Shown in pieces: positions 25,620-33,214 of a stretch of DNA of 38,432 bases; position 1 is the stretch's first letter, and every line of letters begins with the position of its first letter. Origin of the DNA: Clostridia bacterium (lineage in GTDB: Bacteria; Bacillota; Clostridia; Lachnospirales; Anaerotignaceae); NCBI GenBank assembly GCA_029098265.1, contig JAQXNZ010000085.1, positions 1-38,432 on the forward strand, in the 5' to 3' direction. The position numbers and the translations under genes were made by a program. The notes below the pieces were generated by a model. That model was given only the letters and a program-made list of their open reading frames with translations, did not search any database and had not been told where the DNA came from.

Positions 25620-27167
25620 TTATTTTTCAAGTCCGGAAAAATATTCCGCTATAACTTCCTTCATTCCGTAGGGTATGTTTCCGCTTTCTGTTTCCTTTAG
25701 TGCCTGTTCCTTATAGTCGCCCACTACTGCGTCATAGGGTACGCTCTGTCCGTTTACTCCGCCTGCTTTTGTCTCGGAGTAGGTCACATTTCCCTCGTCC
25801 GTCTGCTGTGACTGAAGCTGTTGTTCCTCTACGTCCATACCTTCCGCATTTCTTGTATATACCTTTTCAGGCTCTGCATGTCCGAAGCCTCTGCCGCTTC
25901 CGCCTGCGCCGCCGCCTGTTCCGCCCGAACCGTTTCCGTTGCCGTTTCCGTTGCCCTGACCACTTCCGTTTCCGCTGCCGCTGCCCGAGCCGCTTCCGTT
26001 TCCGTCACCGCTGTTATTGCCGCTTCCTGAGCCATCCTTATCGGAGCTGCTTGAAGAACTCTTGGAATTAGGCGTGCTTGTGGCTGTTTTGCCCGTTCCG
26101 TCGCTCGCCTTTGCCAATGATGAAGCCGTTCTCGAGCAGGCAGATGACGAAGCCGAGCTCTTGCTCATGGCTGCCTTAGCCGCCGATGATAAAGATGAAG
26201 CAGTCTGTTCAGCGTCTCCCGCCTCTGCGGCCTTTTCAGCCTCCTCCAGAAGTTCCTGCAATTCTTCATCGCTCATTTTGTCCGCCAGCTCACCGAGCTG
26301 TTCAGCCAGCTCCTTTAGCTCCTCCTCACTCATAGAGCTTATTTCCTCAGACATTTTTTTCAAAGCCTTTGCCAGTGCTTCGGAGCTGTTCAAATCAAAG
26401 GCCGCCGAAATATCTTTACCCGCCGCAAAGTCCGAAAGCATGCTCTTTATGCTGTTTTTGTCATTCGAGGCCTTGTTTTCAAGCTTTTTAAGCTCCTGCT
26501 GGGCATTGTTTATAAGCTTTTTTGCTTCCTTGGAGTCCTTGGCAGTTTTAAGATTTTTGTTCAGCTCTTTAAGTATTTTGTTATACTCCTCCTTAAAGTT
26601 CTCCGAAAGCTTTTCATCATTATTGACGGATTTCTTTATTTCCTCGGCTTCCTTCAGGGCGTTCTGTGTCATGCTCGAGAGCTCATACACACCCGCATCG
26701 GGAGCAAAACCCGTCAGGCATGATGCCGCCAGCATTACAGCCGTTATGACTGCCAGCTTTTTAGGAAATGTTATCCTGTATTTCTTATCCAGTCCCGCAC
26801 CCTTGGCGCTGTTGACGGCATCTTTGACAGCCAGCTGTTCCATGGCTGTTTTTTCACCGTCAGCAGACAGAATGCCGTAGGCGGTAATAAGCCTTTCGTC
26901 GCATCCGAGCCTGTCGCCCTCAGCCGCCGCATCATAGTCAGTCACCCTATACCTGACAAGGGCAAGGAACAGACCGACAGCGGCTGATATAACCAGTACG
27001 GCTGTGCACATCAGCATCTTGTAGGGCACATACACAAACTTGGAAAACAGCAATATGAAGAACACAACTGCCGCACCCACTGACACAGTCTGCAAAACTC
27101 TCAATATTATATTGTTAAGGGTTATTTTTTTCTTAAGCGGTCTGAGCAGTCTTTTAAGCTCCTTCAT
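25620..27167 (-). CDS. Membrane protein with coiled coil and Gly/Ser-rich region (DUF4175-like)
   Basis: 515 aa. Two N-terminal helices (about 28-45 and 53-73), a soluble loop (YDAAAEGDRLGCDERLITAY) and a third helix (about 136-155) are followed by a long charged coiled coil (about 165-325, with repeats such as EEELKELAEQLGELADKMSDEELQEL). A Ser/Gly/Asn low-complexity segment runs from about 325 to 425. The conserved-looking end is VPYDAVVGDYKEQAL...IPYGMKEVIAEYFSGLEK, which resembles the C-terminus of DUF4175-type proteins found beside Bat/vWA genes. It starts 6 nt after the permease stop. The coiled coil and flexible linker suggest a periplasm-facing scaffold tying the ABC pair to the vWA proteins. 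The function is inferred from position only. Confidence 0.65.
   Translation of the reverse strand: MKELKRLLRPLKKKITLNNIILRVLQTVSVGAAVVFFILLFSKFVYVPYKMLMCTAVLVISAAVGLFLALVRYRVTDYDAAAEGDRLGCDERLITAYGILSADGEKTAMEQLAVKDAVNSAKGAGLDKKYRITFPKKLAVITAVMLAASCLTGFAPDAGVYELSSMTQNALKEAEEIKKSVNNDEKLSENFKEEYNKILKELNKNLKTAKDSKEAKKLINNAQQELKKLENKASNDKNSIKSMLSDFAAGKDISAAFDLNSSEALAKALKKMSEEISSMSEEELKELAEQLGELADKMSDEELQELLEEAEKAAEAGDAEQTASSLSSAAKAAMSKSSASSSACSRTASSLAKASDGTGKTATSTPNSKSSSSSSDKDGSGSGNNSGDGNGSGSGSGSGNGSGQGNGNGNGNGSGGTGGGAGGSGRGFGHAEPEKVYTRNAEGMDVEEQQLQSQQTDEGNVTYSETKAGGVNGQSVPYDAVVGDYKEQALKETESGNIPYGMKEVIAEYFSGLEK
25895..26060 (-). repeat. Low-complexity Gly-Ser-Asn coding repeat
   Basis: In-frame 6- to 12-nt repeats (plus strand CCGTTTCCGTTGCCG) encode GSGNGSGQGNGNGNG. 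This is a likely site of slippage and length variation. Confidence 0.7.
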
Positions 27168-27173
27168 ATATCA

Positions 27174-28043
27174 TCATCCTTTTTTGGAAATCTTCCTTAA
27201 TCTGAATGCCGCCGCCAGAAGGAATACGGCAATTATTATTACAAGGGCAATGGCATTTATAACCCACATGGGTATTCCTGTTGTCACAGGAGTAAATGTC
27301 TGTCCGTAGTAGTTGTTGTAATTCAGTATCTCATACATTAAGCTGTTGCCTGTCTGTTCGCATACAATGCTTATAAGTCCCACGGCAGGATTAATTGCTA
27401 ACATTGCTATTCTCAAAACCGTCGGCAGAGATGCCTGATAGTAGCTTCCGTATACCGAACACACTATGGCATACAGCACGATTGTTGCTCCGCAGAGAAT
27501 ACCCGTCCAAATATAGGTTATTACCATAGATGTAACGGTTTTCTTGAATACCGTTGAAAAGAATATGGCTATGGCGCCGAAAGCACCACATATCAGTATC
27601 ATATAACCCGTTACAGCCAGTATATAGGGCAGGCTCGTTCCGCCGAAGTACATAACAAGGGCGAATATAGGCATGGTTGCCACTACCATGAGCACTATCA
27701 GGGACAGTCCCGAAAGGAACTTGCCCACAACTATTGACAGCGGCGACATTTTTGTCACTAACAGCAAATCAAGAGTCTGTCTCTCTCTTTCACCACTGAT
27801 ACTGCCCGCCGTAAAGGCCGGGGTCATCAGAAGTACAAGAAACAGCTGCAGCACCGTAAGTCCGATATATACGTTTACCATTTCCGTCGGGTCAAAGCTC
27901 GGACTGTAGGAATTGTACATTATCTGCCATATAGCTATTGCTGCCACGGCGGTAACAACAAGTATATAGCCCGCCACGGCATAGAATATTTTCCAGTTTC
28001 TCAATGAAGTTTTTGCCTCTCGGCGCAATACAGGATTAAGCAT
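27174..28043 (-). CDS. ABC-2 type transporter permease
   Basis: 289 aa with six predicted membrane segments. It starts NPVLRREAKTSLRNWK, typical of ABC-2 permeases, and has the conserved ISGERERQTLDLLLVTKMSPLSIVVGKFLSG coupling region at about 83-113. It ends with a helix and a basic tail. GGGAGG precedes the ATG, and the 5' end overlaps the ATPase gene by 8 nt. The paired ATPase and one permease would form a homodimeric exporter of the GldA/GldF or Nos type. The substrate is unknown. Confidence 0.9.
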   Translation of the reverse strand: MLNPVLRREAKTSLRNWKIFYAVAGYILVVTAVAAIAIWQIMYNSYSPSFDPTEMVNVYIGLTVLQLFLVLLMTPAFTAGSISGERERQTLDLLLVTKMSPLSIVVGKFLSGLSLIVLMVVATMPIFALVMYFGGTSLPYILAVTGYMILICGAFGAIAIFFSTVFKKTVTSMVITYIWTGILCGATIVLYAIVCSVYGSYYQASLPTVLRIAMLAINPAVGLISIVCEQTGNSLMYEILNYNNYYGQTFTPVTTGIPMWVINAIALVIIIAVFLLAAAFRLRKISKKG

Positions 28044-28971
28044 TTTCTTCGCCTCCCGTTACGGTCATAAATATCTCCTCAAGATTTCCTTCATTCTCAG
28101 AGAAGGAATACACAGGTATGCCGTTCATTATTATATTTCTCAGTATAGATACAAGGTCGTCATTTCTTCCCTCAAAGGCAAACTCGACATCATCGGCATT
28201 CTCGGTTATATCCTTTACTCCCTTTTGCTCCTTGAGAAGTCTTATAAGGTTTTCCTTGCCGAAGGACAGCTTTGCCTTTACTATCCTCTTTTTCTCTATC
28301 CTGTTCATTATCTCATTAACCGTGCCCTGGGTGACAAGCTTTCCTCTGTCTATAATTCCTATCTCGGAGCACATCTCCGCCAGCTCGGGCAGTATGTGGG
28401 AGCTTACGATTATGGTCTTTCCCATATCACGCAGTTCCTTGAGTATTTCCTTCATTTCCACCCTCGCCCTGGGGTCAAGTCCCGATGCGGGCTCGTCAAG
28501 TATGATAAGGTCGGGGTCATGTATAAGGCTTCTGGCAAGGCAAAGTCTCTGCTTCATGCCCCTTGAAAGAGCGTCGACATAGGTATCCTTTTTGCCTGTC
28601 AAATCCACTATTTCCAGCAGATTGTCTATCAGCTCGTTTCTTTCGGCGTAGGGAATGTAATAGGTTCCCGCATAGAAATCCATATATTCGCTGACCTTCA
28701 GGTCGTCATACACGCCGAAGAAGTCGGGCATATAGCCTATTCTGTCCCTGATGCTCTTGGGATTTTTCAATATATCCTCACCGTTTATATAGATACTGCC
28801 CGAGTCCGCCTTAAGCAGTCCCGCCATTATCTTCATGGTAGTGGTTTTGCCCGCTCCGTTGGGGCCGACAAAGCCGAATATGGAGTTTTCCGTTATATTC
28901 ATGGACAGAGAGTCCAGTGCGGTAAACTTTCCGTATTTTTTGTTAAGCTCAAATATTTCCGGCATTATCAT
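28036..28971 (-). CDS. ABC transporter ATP-binding protein
   Basis: 311 aa (309 if the third codon, Met at 28965, is used). Walker A is GPNGAGKTT (about 36-44), the Q-loop lies near MPDFFGVYDD, the signature is LSRGMKQRL, Walker B is LIILDEPASGLDP, and the H-loop is VSSHILPEL. A C-terminal ABC-2-subfamily extension (about 230-311) completes it. It belongs to the CcmA/GldA-like ABC-2 ATPases. The first ATG overlaps the upstream stop (ATGA). The second is better spaced from AGGGGG (9 nt), so I slightly prefer it. It energises the permease encoded next. Confidence 0.95.
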   Translation of the reverse strand: MIMPEIFELNKKYGKFTALDSLSMNITENSIFGFVGPNGAGKTTTMKIMAGLLKADSGSIYINGEDILKNPKSIRDRIGYMPDFFGVYDDLKVSEYMDFYAGTYYIPYAERNELIDNLLEIVDLTGKKDTYVDALSRGMKQRLCLARSLIHDPDLIILDEPASGLDPRARVEMKEILKELRDMGKTIIVSSHILPELAEMCSEIGIIDRGKLVTQGTVNEIMNRIEKKRIVKAKLSFGKENLIRLLKEQKGVKDITENADDVEFAFEGRNDDLVSILRNIIMNGIPVYSFSENEGNLEEIFMTVTGGEENA

Positions 28972-31511
28972 TTGCCCCCTTTCAGATTGATTTTAGGCAG
29001 TGTCAGATATGTATCGCTGTATATATCGGCACTGAGTGTAAACCTTCCGTCGGAAGAAATATACTTTCCTGCATTTCCCTTAAGGTCGGCTGCACTTATT
29101 TTTTCATATTCTCCCGTCTCGCAGTTCAATACCATAGGTTCGCCTCTGAATGCGTCGTAGTTATCCCATTCAACGGCTATTTCCGAAATATTGCCGCTCT
29201 CAGACAGGTCATATTCACAGCTGACATTGCCGGCACTGTTGGTATAAAGCTCATAATAATATATATCCCAGTACTGTCCAGAGTTCTGTCCGTCACCGTC
29301 AAGATATATTTCATCGGGGAATATATATCCGAACGGTATATCATATCCGTCCGACAGTGAAAGGTCTGTCTCAAATTTCTTCACCATGAGGTTTTCCCAG
29401 TTTTCGTTGACGGTTTTGCCGTTCAGCTCTTTATCGCTCTCGATAAGGCGTTTTTCACTGAAGGCGGCAAAGGTTATTTCCAGTCCGTTTTCCCTCAGGT
29501 CATAGCTGTTATTATATACAAGGCTGTTGAAAAGTCTGTATCTCTGTTCCAGCTTATATGCCTCAGTCGATGACACACCCCTTCTGAATACCATGCTGTC
29601 CTGATATTCATTTTCATCAAGGCCGTATATCATCTGTCTTACCATCTGATAGCCGTTATCAATCCATTTCTGATATTCCTCGGCTGAAAGGGGCAGGCTT
29701 ATATCAAGGCTTCCTCCTGCCTCTATACGGTCAAACTTCTGATACTGTCCGCCGAAGCCTACTATTACGTCAAACAGGTCATAATCCAGATTGTTATAAA
29801 TTGTTCCGACTATGCTTGAGCCCTTGACCGTAAAGACCGCATCGATGGCATCGCTTATACTGCTGTCAATATTTGTATAGAAGCTGCTGCCTTCCCATGC
29901 GTTCTGGTCATGGTATGTAACCGATGTTCCGCCGACTGTATCTTTTACGGTGTAGGCGCATATACTCTCGTTATTTGTTGTTGATCCGTAATATCCGTAG
30001 CCGTAATACTGGCTTGTATCATATACATTTATCTTTTCGCCGAGAGAAAGTGTAACATCTCCCTTCCCAGGCGTTCTTATGCCAACCGAAACCATTGTTG
30101 ACGGGCTGGCCGAATCCAAATCCGTATATGTCATAAAGTTAATCAGCGAATCCTTCTGATAGCTGGTGGCGCTTATGGCAAATATAATGCCTGAGAATAT
30201 AACAGCGATGGCAGGTATAACAACCCAGCCCTTCTCGCGCTTGTCCTTCTTTTTAAGCACGATATAGCATATAGGACCCACTGCAATTATATATACAGCC
30301 AGTATTCCCAAAAGAACCATAAGCTGTTTCTTTTCGATGGAGGGCAGTCTGTTTACGGAGTCAATCATCTCGGGATAATATTCATAGTTCCTGTTGGAGG
30401 AAAATTTTTCGGGCATTGTGTTCCTGTAGAAGTAGGTGAAATAATCAGCGGCATTATCCATTGAGGCCGTAGGGTCCGCACCCAAATCAAAGGTATGGAC
30501 GATTATTTTTCCGTCTCCGAAGTCCAGAGTTTTTGATATTTCCTTGCCACCCTGTATTTCCGTTGCTTCTGCACCGGGAACATCTATTACTGCGGTGTCG
30601 GCGCTTCCGCCAAAGCACATGGTTTTGTCATATCCCTCAAAGGTGAAGTCAAATGCATCTTCAAGTCCCTTAAGAGTCTTTTCTGCATTAAGGCCCGTTC
30701 CTATTATGAGAAGTCCGCCCTTTTCCGTCCATTTTACAAGGGCTGAAATCTGTTTTTCCGAAAGGGACTCCGTATTGAAATCGTCTATTATCACTGCGCC
30801 GAAGCAGTCCATAACCTCTGCACTGTCAGGGAAAGTATCTGCGTCAATAAAAGCCACATAGTTGGTTGTATATCCGCTTCTGTTATTATATATATCCTCG
30901 CCTATCTTAAGATTTTTAAGATAATCCAGGTTGGAGGATTTTGAATCCGTTACAACGGCTGTCATAACCTGCTCCGGTGTAAACGGCGTTACCTGCTTAT
31001 TAATTGAGGCAACCGTATTTCCGTTTTCATCGGCAAGCCTTATATTCATATATGTGGCACCCGCTTCGGGATAGACAGTAAAGCTGTATTCACCCGCTCC
31101 GCCCGAGGCAATATCAGCATCCTGTGTATAAAGTATGTAGGATGAAGGGCTGTACATGGTATTCACACTTGTATATACCTTTACTTCCACATAGCCCTTG
31201 AAGTCCTCTCCGCTGTTATATACAGTTACCTTGACAGGTGTCTGTCTGTTTATCATAAACACACCGTCAAATCCGACTTCCGCATCCAGTTCAAAATCCG
31301 CACCGGACACCGCTGTGTCCTCCTCGGCAATTTTTGTCTGGGTGTTTTCTTCTGCCGTTTCCGCAATGTCATAGTATGCAATCTCCTTGCTGGCCGCCGA
31401 CGGCGCGGCAAAGATAGGCACAACGATGCTCAAGACCATTGCAAGAACTATCAGGACGGCTATTACTGCCATTAGCTTCTGTCTGCCGCCCTTATTATTG
31501 TTTTTCTTCAT
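28968..31511 (-). CDS. Large exported membrane protein heading the ABC/vWA operon
   Basis: The ORF track starts at 31571, but GGAGG lies 8 nt before the Met at 31511 (MKKNNNKGGRQKLMAV), giving 847 aa. An N-terminal signal anchor (about 13-35) leads to a beta-rich extracytoplasmic region (FMINRQTPVKVTVYNSGEDFKGYVEV). A GATase-like segment follows (FGAVIIDDFNTESLSEKQISALVKWTEKGGLLIIGTG, about 230-275). Two membrane helices (about 410-430 and 440-460) are separated by the basic loop KKKDKREKG, and a long beta-rich C-terminal domain completes it. The GATase-like segment matches that of the 910-aa vWA protein, which suggests a shared design. No enzyme motif is seen. It is the first gene of the operon, with a weak promoter near 31580-31620. 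Confidence 0.7.
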   Translation of the reverse strand: MKKNNNKGGRQKLMAVIAVLIVLAMVLSIVVPIFAAPSAASKEIAYYDIAETAEENTQTKIAEEDTAVSGADFELDAEVGFDGVFMINRQTPVKVTVYNSGEDFKGYVEVKVYTSVNTMYSPSSYILYTQDADIASGGAGEYSFTVYPEAGATYMNIRLADENGNTVASINKQVTPFTPEQVMTAVVTDSKSSNLDYLKNLKIGEDIYNNRSGYTTNYVAFIDADTFPDSAEVMDCFGAVIIDDFNTESLSEKQISALVKWTEKGGLLIIGTGLNAEKTLKGLEDAFDFTFEGYDKTMCFGGSADTAVIDVPGAEATEIQGGKEISKTLDFGDGKIIVHTFDLGADPTASMDNAADYFTYFYRNTMPEKFSSNRNYEYYPEMIDSVNRLPSIEKKQLMVLLGILAVYIIAVGPICYIVLKKKDKREKGWVVIPAIAVIFSGIIFAISATSYQKDSLINFMTYTDLDSASPSTMVSVGIRTPGKGDVTLSLGEKINVYDTSQYYGYGYYGSTTNNESICAYTVKDTVGGTSVTYHDQNAWEGSSFYTNIDSSISDAIDAVFTVKGSSIVGTIYNNLDYDLFDVIVGFGGQYQKFDRIEAGGSLDISLPLSAEEYQKWIDNGYQMVRQMIYGLDENEYQDSMVFRRGVSSTEAYKLEQRYRLFNSLVYNNSYDLRENGLEITFAAFSEKRLIESDKELNGKTVNENWENLMVKKFETDLSLSDGYDIPFGYIFPDEIYLDGDGQNSGQYWDIYYYELYTNSAGNVSCEYDLSESGNISEIAVEWDNYDAFRGEPMVLNCETGEYEKISAADLKGNAGKYISSDGRFTLSADIYSDTYLTLPKINLKGGK

Positions 31512-31643
31512 CCTCTGCACCTCCGCAATATATAAAAACGTATAAGTACGCAGTAATATAATTACTGTCATAATTATACTTTTATATACGGTATAAAATC
31601 CATTACAAATCTCTTAACATTATTTAAAAATACTGATATAAAC

Positions 31644-31673
31644 AAAAATCCCGGCTCTTCCAAAGAACCGGGT
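31644..31673 (-). terminator. Terminator downstream of repeat copy 3
   Basis: Stem CCCGGCTCTT..AAGAACCGGG (one internal mismatch) with five A on the left gives a U-tract on minus-strand RNA. It is placed after AEC gene plus repeat, so the repeat should be inside the AEC transcript's 3' UTR. Confidence 0.8.
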
Positions 31674-31713
31674 CAGACTGTAAGCAAACTTAACTAATTA
31701 TTTTAAATTACAT

Positions 31714-31945
31714 GATATTAGCCACAATAACCGGGAAAAGTTCGGAAAACCGGGAAGGTTTTCTGAGGCTTTAAACCACGGCAGAATTCACTTCTGCCGT
31801 GGAGAAGTCCTAAGACACAAGCCATGCGCAGTGTAAAGTGCAAACCGCGTGAAAGTCGCGACGCCGTAGGCGTTCCCGTAGGGAATTTGAGAACCTGTCG
31901 GACTTCATACCTTAATACATCAAGTCGAAAACCTGTTTTCGACTT
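31714..31945 (-). repeat. Multi-hairpin dispersed repeat, copy 3 (subtype B)
   Basis: On the minus strand it begins 11 nt past the AEC stop with the arm pair AAGTCGAAAAC/GTTTTCGACTT (31945-31922). The central stem GAAGTCC/GGACTTC (31906-31900 and 31810-31804) encloses a long loop with small hairpins. Stem CCACGGCAGAA/TTCTGCCGTGG follows, then the subtype-B end block ending GCTAATATC, nearly identical to copy 2. It lacks the GTGTCGAC palindrome found in the other three copies. The same-position hairpin in copy 2 is CCGAGGTG/CACCTCGG, so the stem is kept while the sequence changes. Confidence 0.83.
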
Positions 31946-31956
31946 AATCATAGTTA

Positions 31957-32895
31957 TTATACATTAGACATTATAAGCATTGTAAGCGGAATCAGCGTAA
32001 TTAATGACGCCGCAGTAGTCAATACAACGCACTTGGACGCAAACATATAGTCTGCATTATATTCCTGAGAGAAAATTACTGCCGCAGAACCTGTAGGCAT
32101 GGCCATCAATATAGTCATAACGCCGCTCATTTCATAACTCATTCTAAATATAAATACGCAGATAATATATGTTAAAATCGGTACAACAGCCATTTTAGCT
32201 ACAGTTATTATATATATTCTGACATCGGCAAATAAAGTGTTCATCTTTATTTTGCCTAAGCTGTATCCGATTATAAACATTGCAATAGGCAAACTTGCTC
32301 CGCCTATTTTATCAAAGGTATTGGTTATTATAAAAGGAAGCTTTATGTTGCAGAAGAAAAGCGCAAGTCCTATTACTATTCCTATAAAGCCGGGGCTCAA
32401 AATCTTTTTAGGTTCAATTCTTATTCCGTCTCTGCCGTTTTCTCCCGATAGCTGTATAAACACTATACCGACAGTAAATATAAGTATATCTACGGCAACC
32501 TCTACCAATCCGGCATAAAATACCGCTTCTTTTCCGAAAATAGTATTAATTATCGGTAAACCTATGCCGCCGGTATTAGCAAAAAAAAGGCAGAAAGCAA
32601 TTAAACATGTATAGTTTTTCTCCATCTTCAGTATCTTTCTGAGGCAATATGCAAGTACACATGTCAAGCAAAACACTGAAAAAGTAGAAAAGAGTATCTT
32701 AATTATCGCAGTCATATACCTTTTTTCAAAATCAATCTGCATGGAATTGATAATAAGCAGCGGAAGTACAACGCTCATTAAAAATTTGGACATACCCTTG
32801 CTTTGTTCCTCAGTGATTATATTTTTCTTTCCGAAAATAAATCCCGGTATCATAAGCAGGAATATTGTTATTAAAGCATAAAAAGCGTCTTTCAT
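31957..32895 (-). CDS. AEC-family (auxin efflux carrier-like) permease
   Basis: 312 aa with about ten membrane helices. The N-terminal half (FLLMIPGFIFGKKNIITEEQSKGMSKFLMSVVLPLLIINSM) and the central FFANTGGIGLPIINTIFGKEAVFYAGL are typical of the family. The second half repeats the fold (IGGASLPIAMFIIGYSLGKI, MAMPTGSAAVIFSQEY). AEC members in bacteria export or import small organic acids such as malate, and the substrate cannot be told here. A perfect GGAGG site lies 7 nt before the ATG. The gene is AT-richer than its neighbours and sits alone between repeat copies 3 and 4. A hairpin plus six T lies in its short leader, and no clean promoter is visible upstream. Confidence 0.9.
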   Translation of the reverse strand: MKDAFYALITIFLLMIPGFIFGKKNIITEEQSKGMSKFLMSVVLPLLIINSMQIDFEKRYMTAIIKILFSTFSVFCLTCVLAYCLRKILKMEKNYTCLIAFCLFFANTGGIGLPIINTIFGKEAVFYAGLVEVAVDILIFTVGIVFIQLSGENGRDGIRIEPKKILSPGFIGIVIGLALFFCNIKLPFIITNTFDKIGGASLPIAMFIIGYSLGKIKMNTLFADVRIYIITVAKMAVVPILTYIICVFIFRMSYEMSGVMTILMAMPTGSAAVIFSQEYNADYMFASKCVVLTTAASLITLIPLTMLIMSNV

Positions 32896-32916
32896 ATTTT
32901 ACCTCCGCACCGTAAA

Positions 32917-32947
32917 AAAGGGGAGTAGAATGGCTTCTTCCCTACAG
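32917..32947 (-). repeat. 31-bp flanking repeat and possible attenuator before the AEC gene
   Basis: A copy of the 31-bp sequence at 33161-33191 with 2 mismatches, in direct orientation. On the minus strand it folds into a 9-bp stem with two mismatches followed by six T, about 20 nt before the AEC ribosome site. It could terminate transcription ahead of the gene. Confidence 0.6.
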
Positions 32948-33160
32948 ACTGTAGACAAACTAATTTTTCGTGCGGAAAGGTTTGGAAAACGAAGGGTTTT
33001 CCAAGTGGAATCCGCAGGCGGAATTCATTTCCGTCGAGGAGAATGGCATGTTTCAAGGCTTTTCATGTTTTTTGAAAAGCCGATGGAATAGCCATTCATG
33101 CATTAATTTAAACAAGTCGAAAACCTGTTTTCGACTTAGTGTCGACTTTGTCGACACTAT
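32948..33160 (-). repeat. Multi-hairpin dispersed repeat, copy 4 (subtype A, compact)
   Basis: Minus-strand order: palindrome GTGTCGAC-AAA-GTCGACAC (33157-33139), arm pair AAGTCGAAAAC/GTTTTCGACTT (33137-33114), stem GAATGGC/GCCATTC (33097-33091 and 33047-33041) with nested GGCTTTTCA/TGAAAAGCC. A further imperfect stem and TTGGAAAAC..GTTTTCCAA complete it. The first 60 or so bases match copy 1 almost perfectly. The loop hairpin differs (GGC-CGCT-GGCC in copy 1). It is flanked by the two 31-bp direct repeats. Confidence 0.85.
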
Positions 33161-33191
33161 AAAGGGGAGTAGAATGGCTACTCCCCTACAG
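33161..33191 (-). terminator. 31-bp hairpin repeat acting as terminator of the lyase gene
   Basis: Perfect stem GGGGAGTAG-N5-CTACTCCCC followed on the minus strand by TTTAT, 24 nt past the lyase stop. It is also one of the two 31-bp direct repeats that flank repeat copy 4. Confidence 0.65.
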
Positions 33192-33214
33192 TAAAACAAT
33201 GTATAAGTAAGTGA

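Noticed and set aside
25895-26060. Possible CRISPR-like array from periodic short repeats
   Set aside because: The periods are 6-12 nt and in frame, coding for Gly/Ser/Asn. There are no spacers and no cas genes.
26017-26880. 287-aa Ser/Leu-rich plus-strand ORF
   Set aside because: It is the mirror of the coiled-coil and Gly/Ser coding region, with no start signals.
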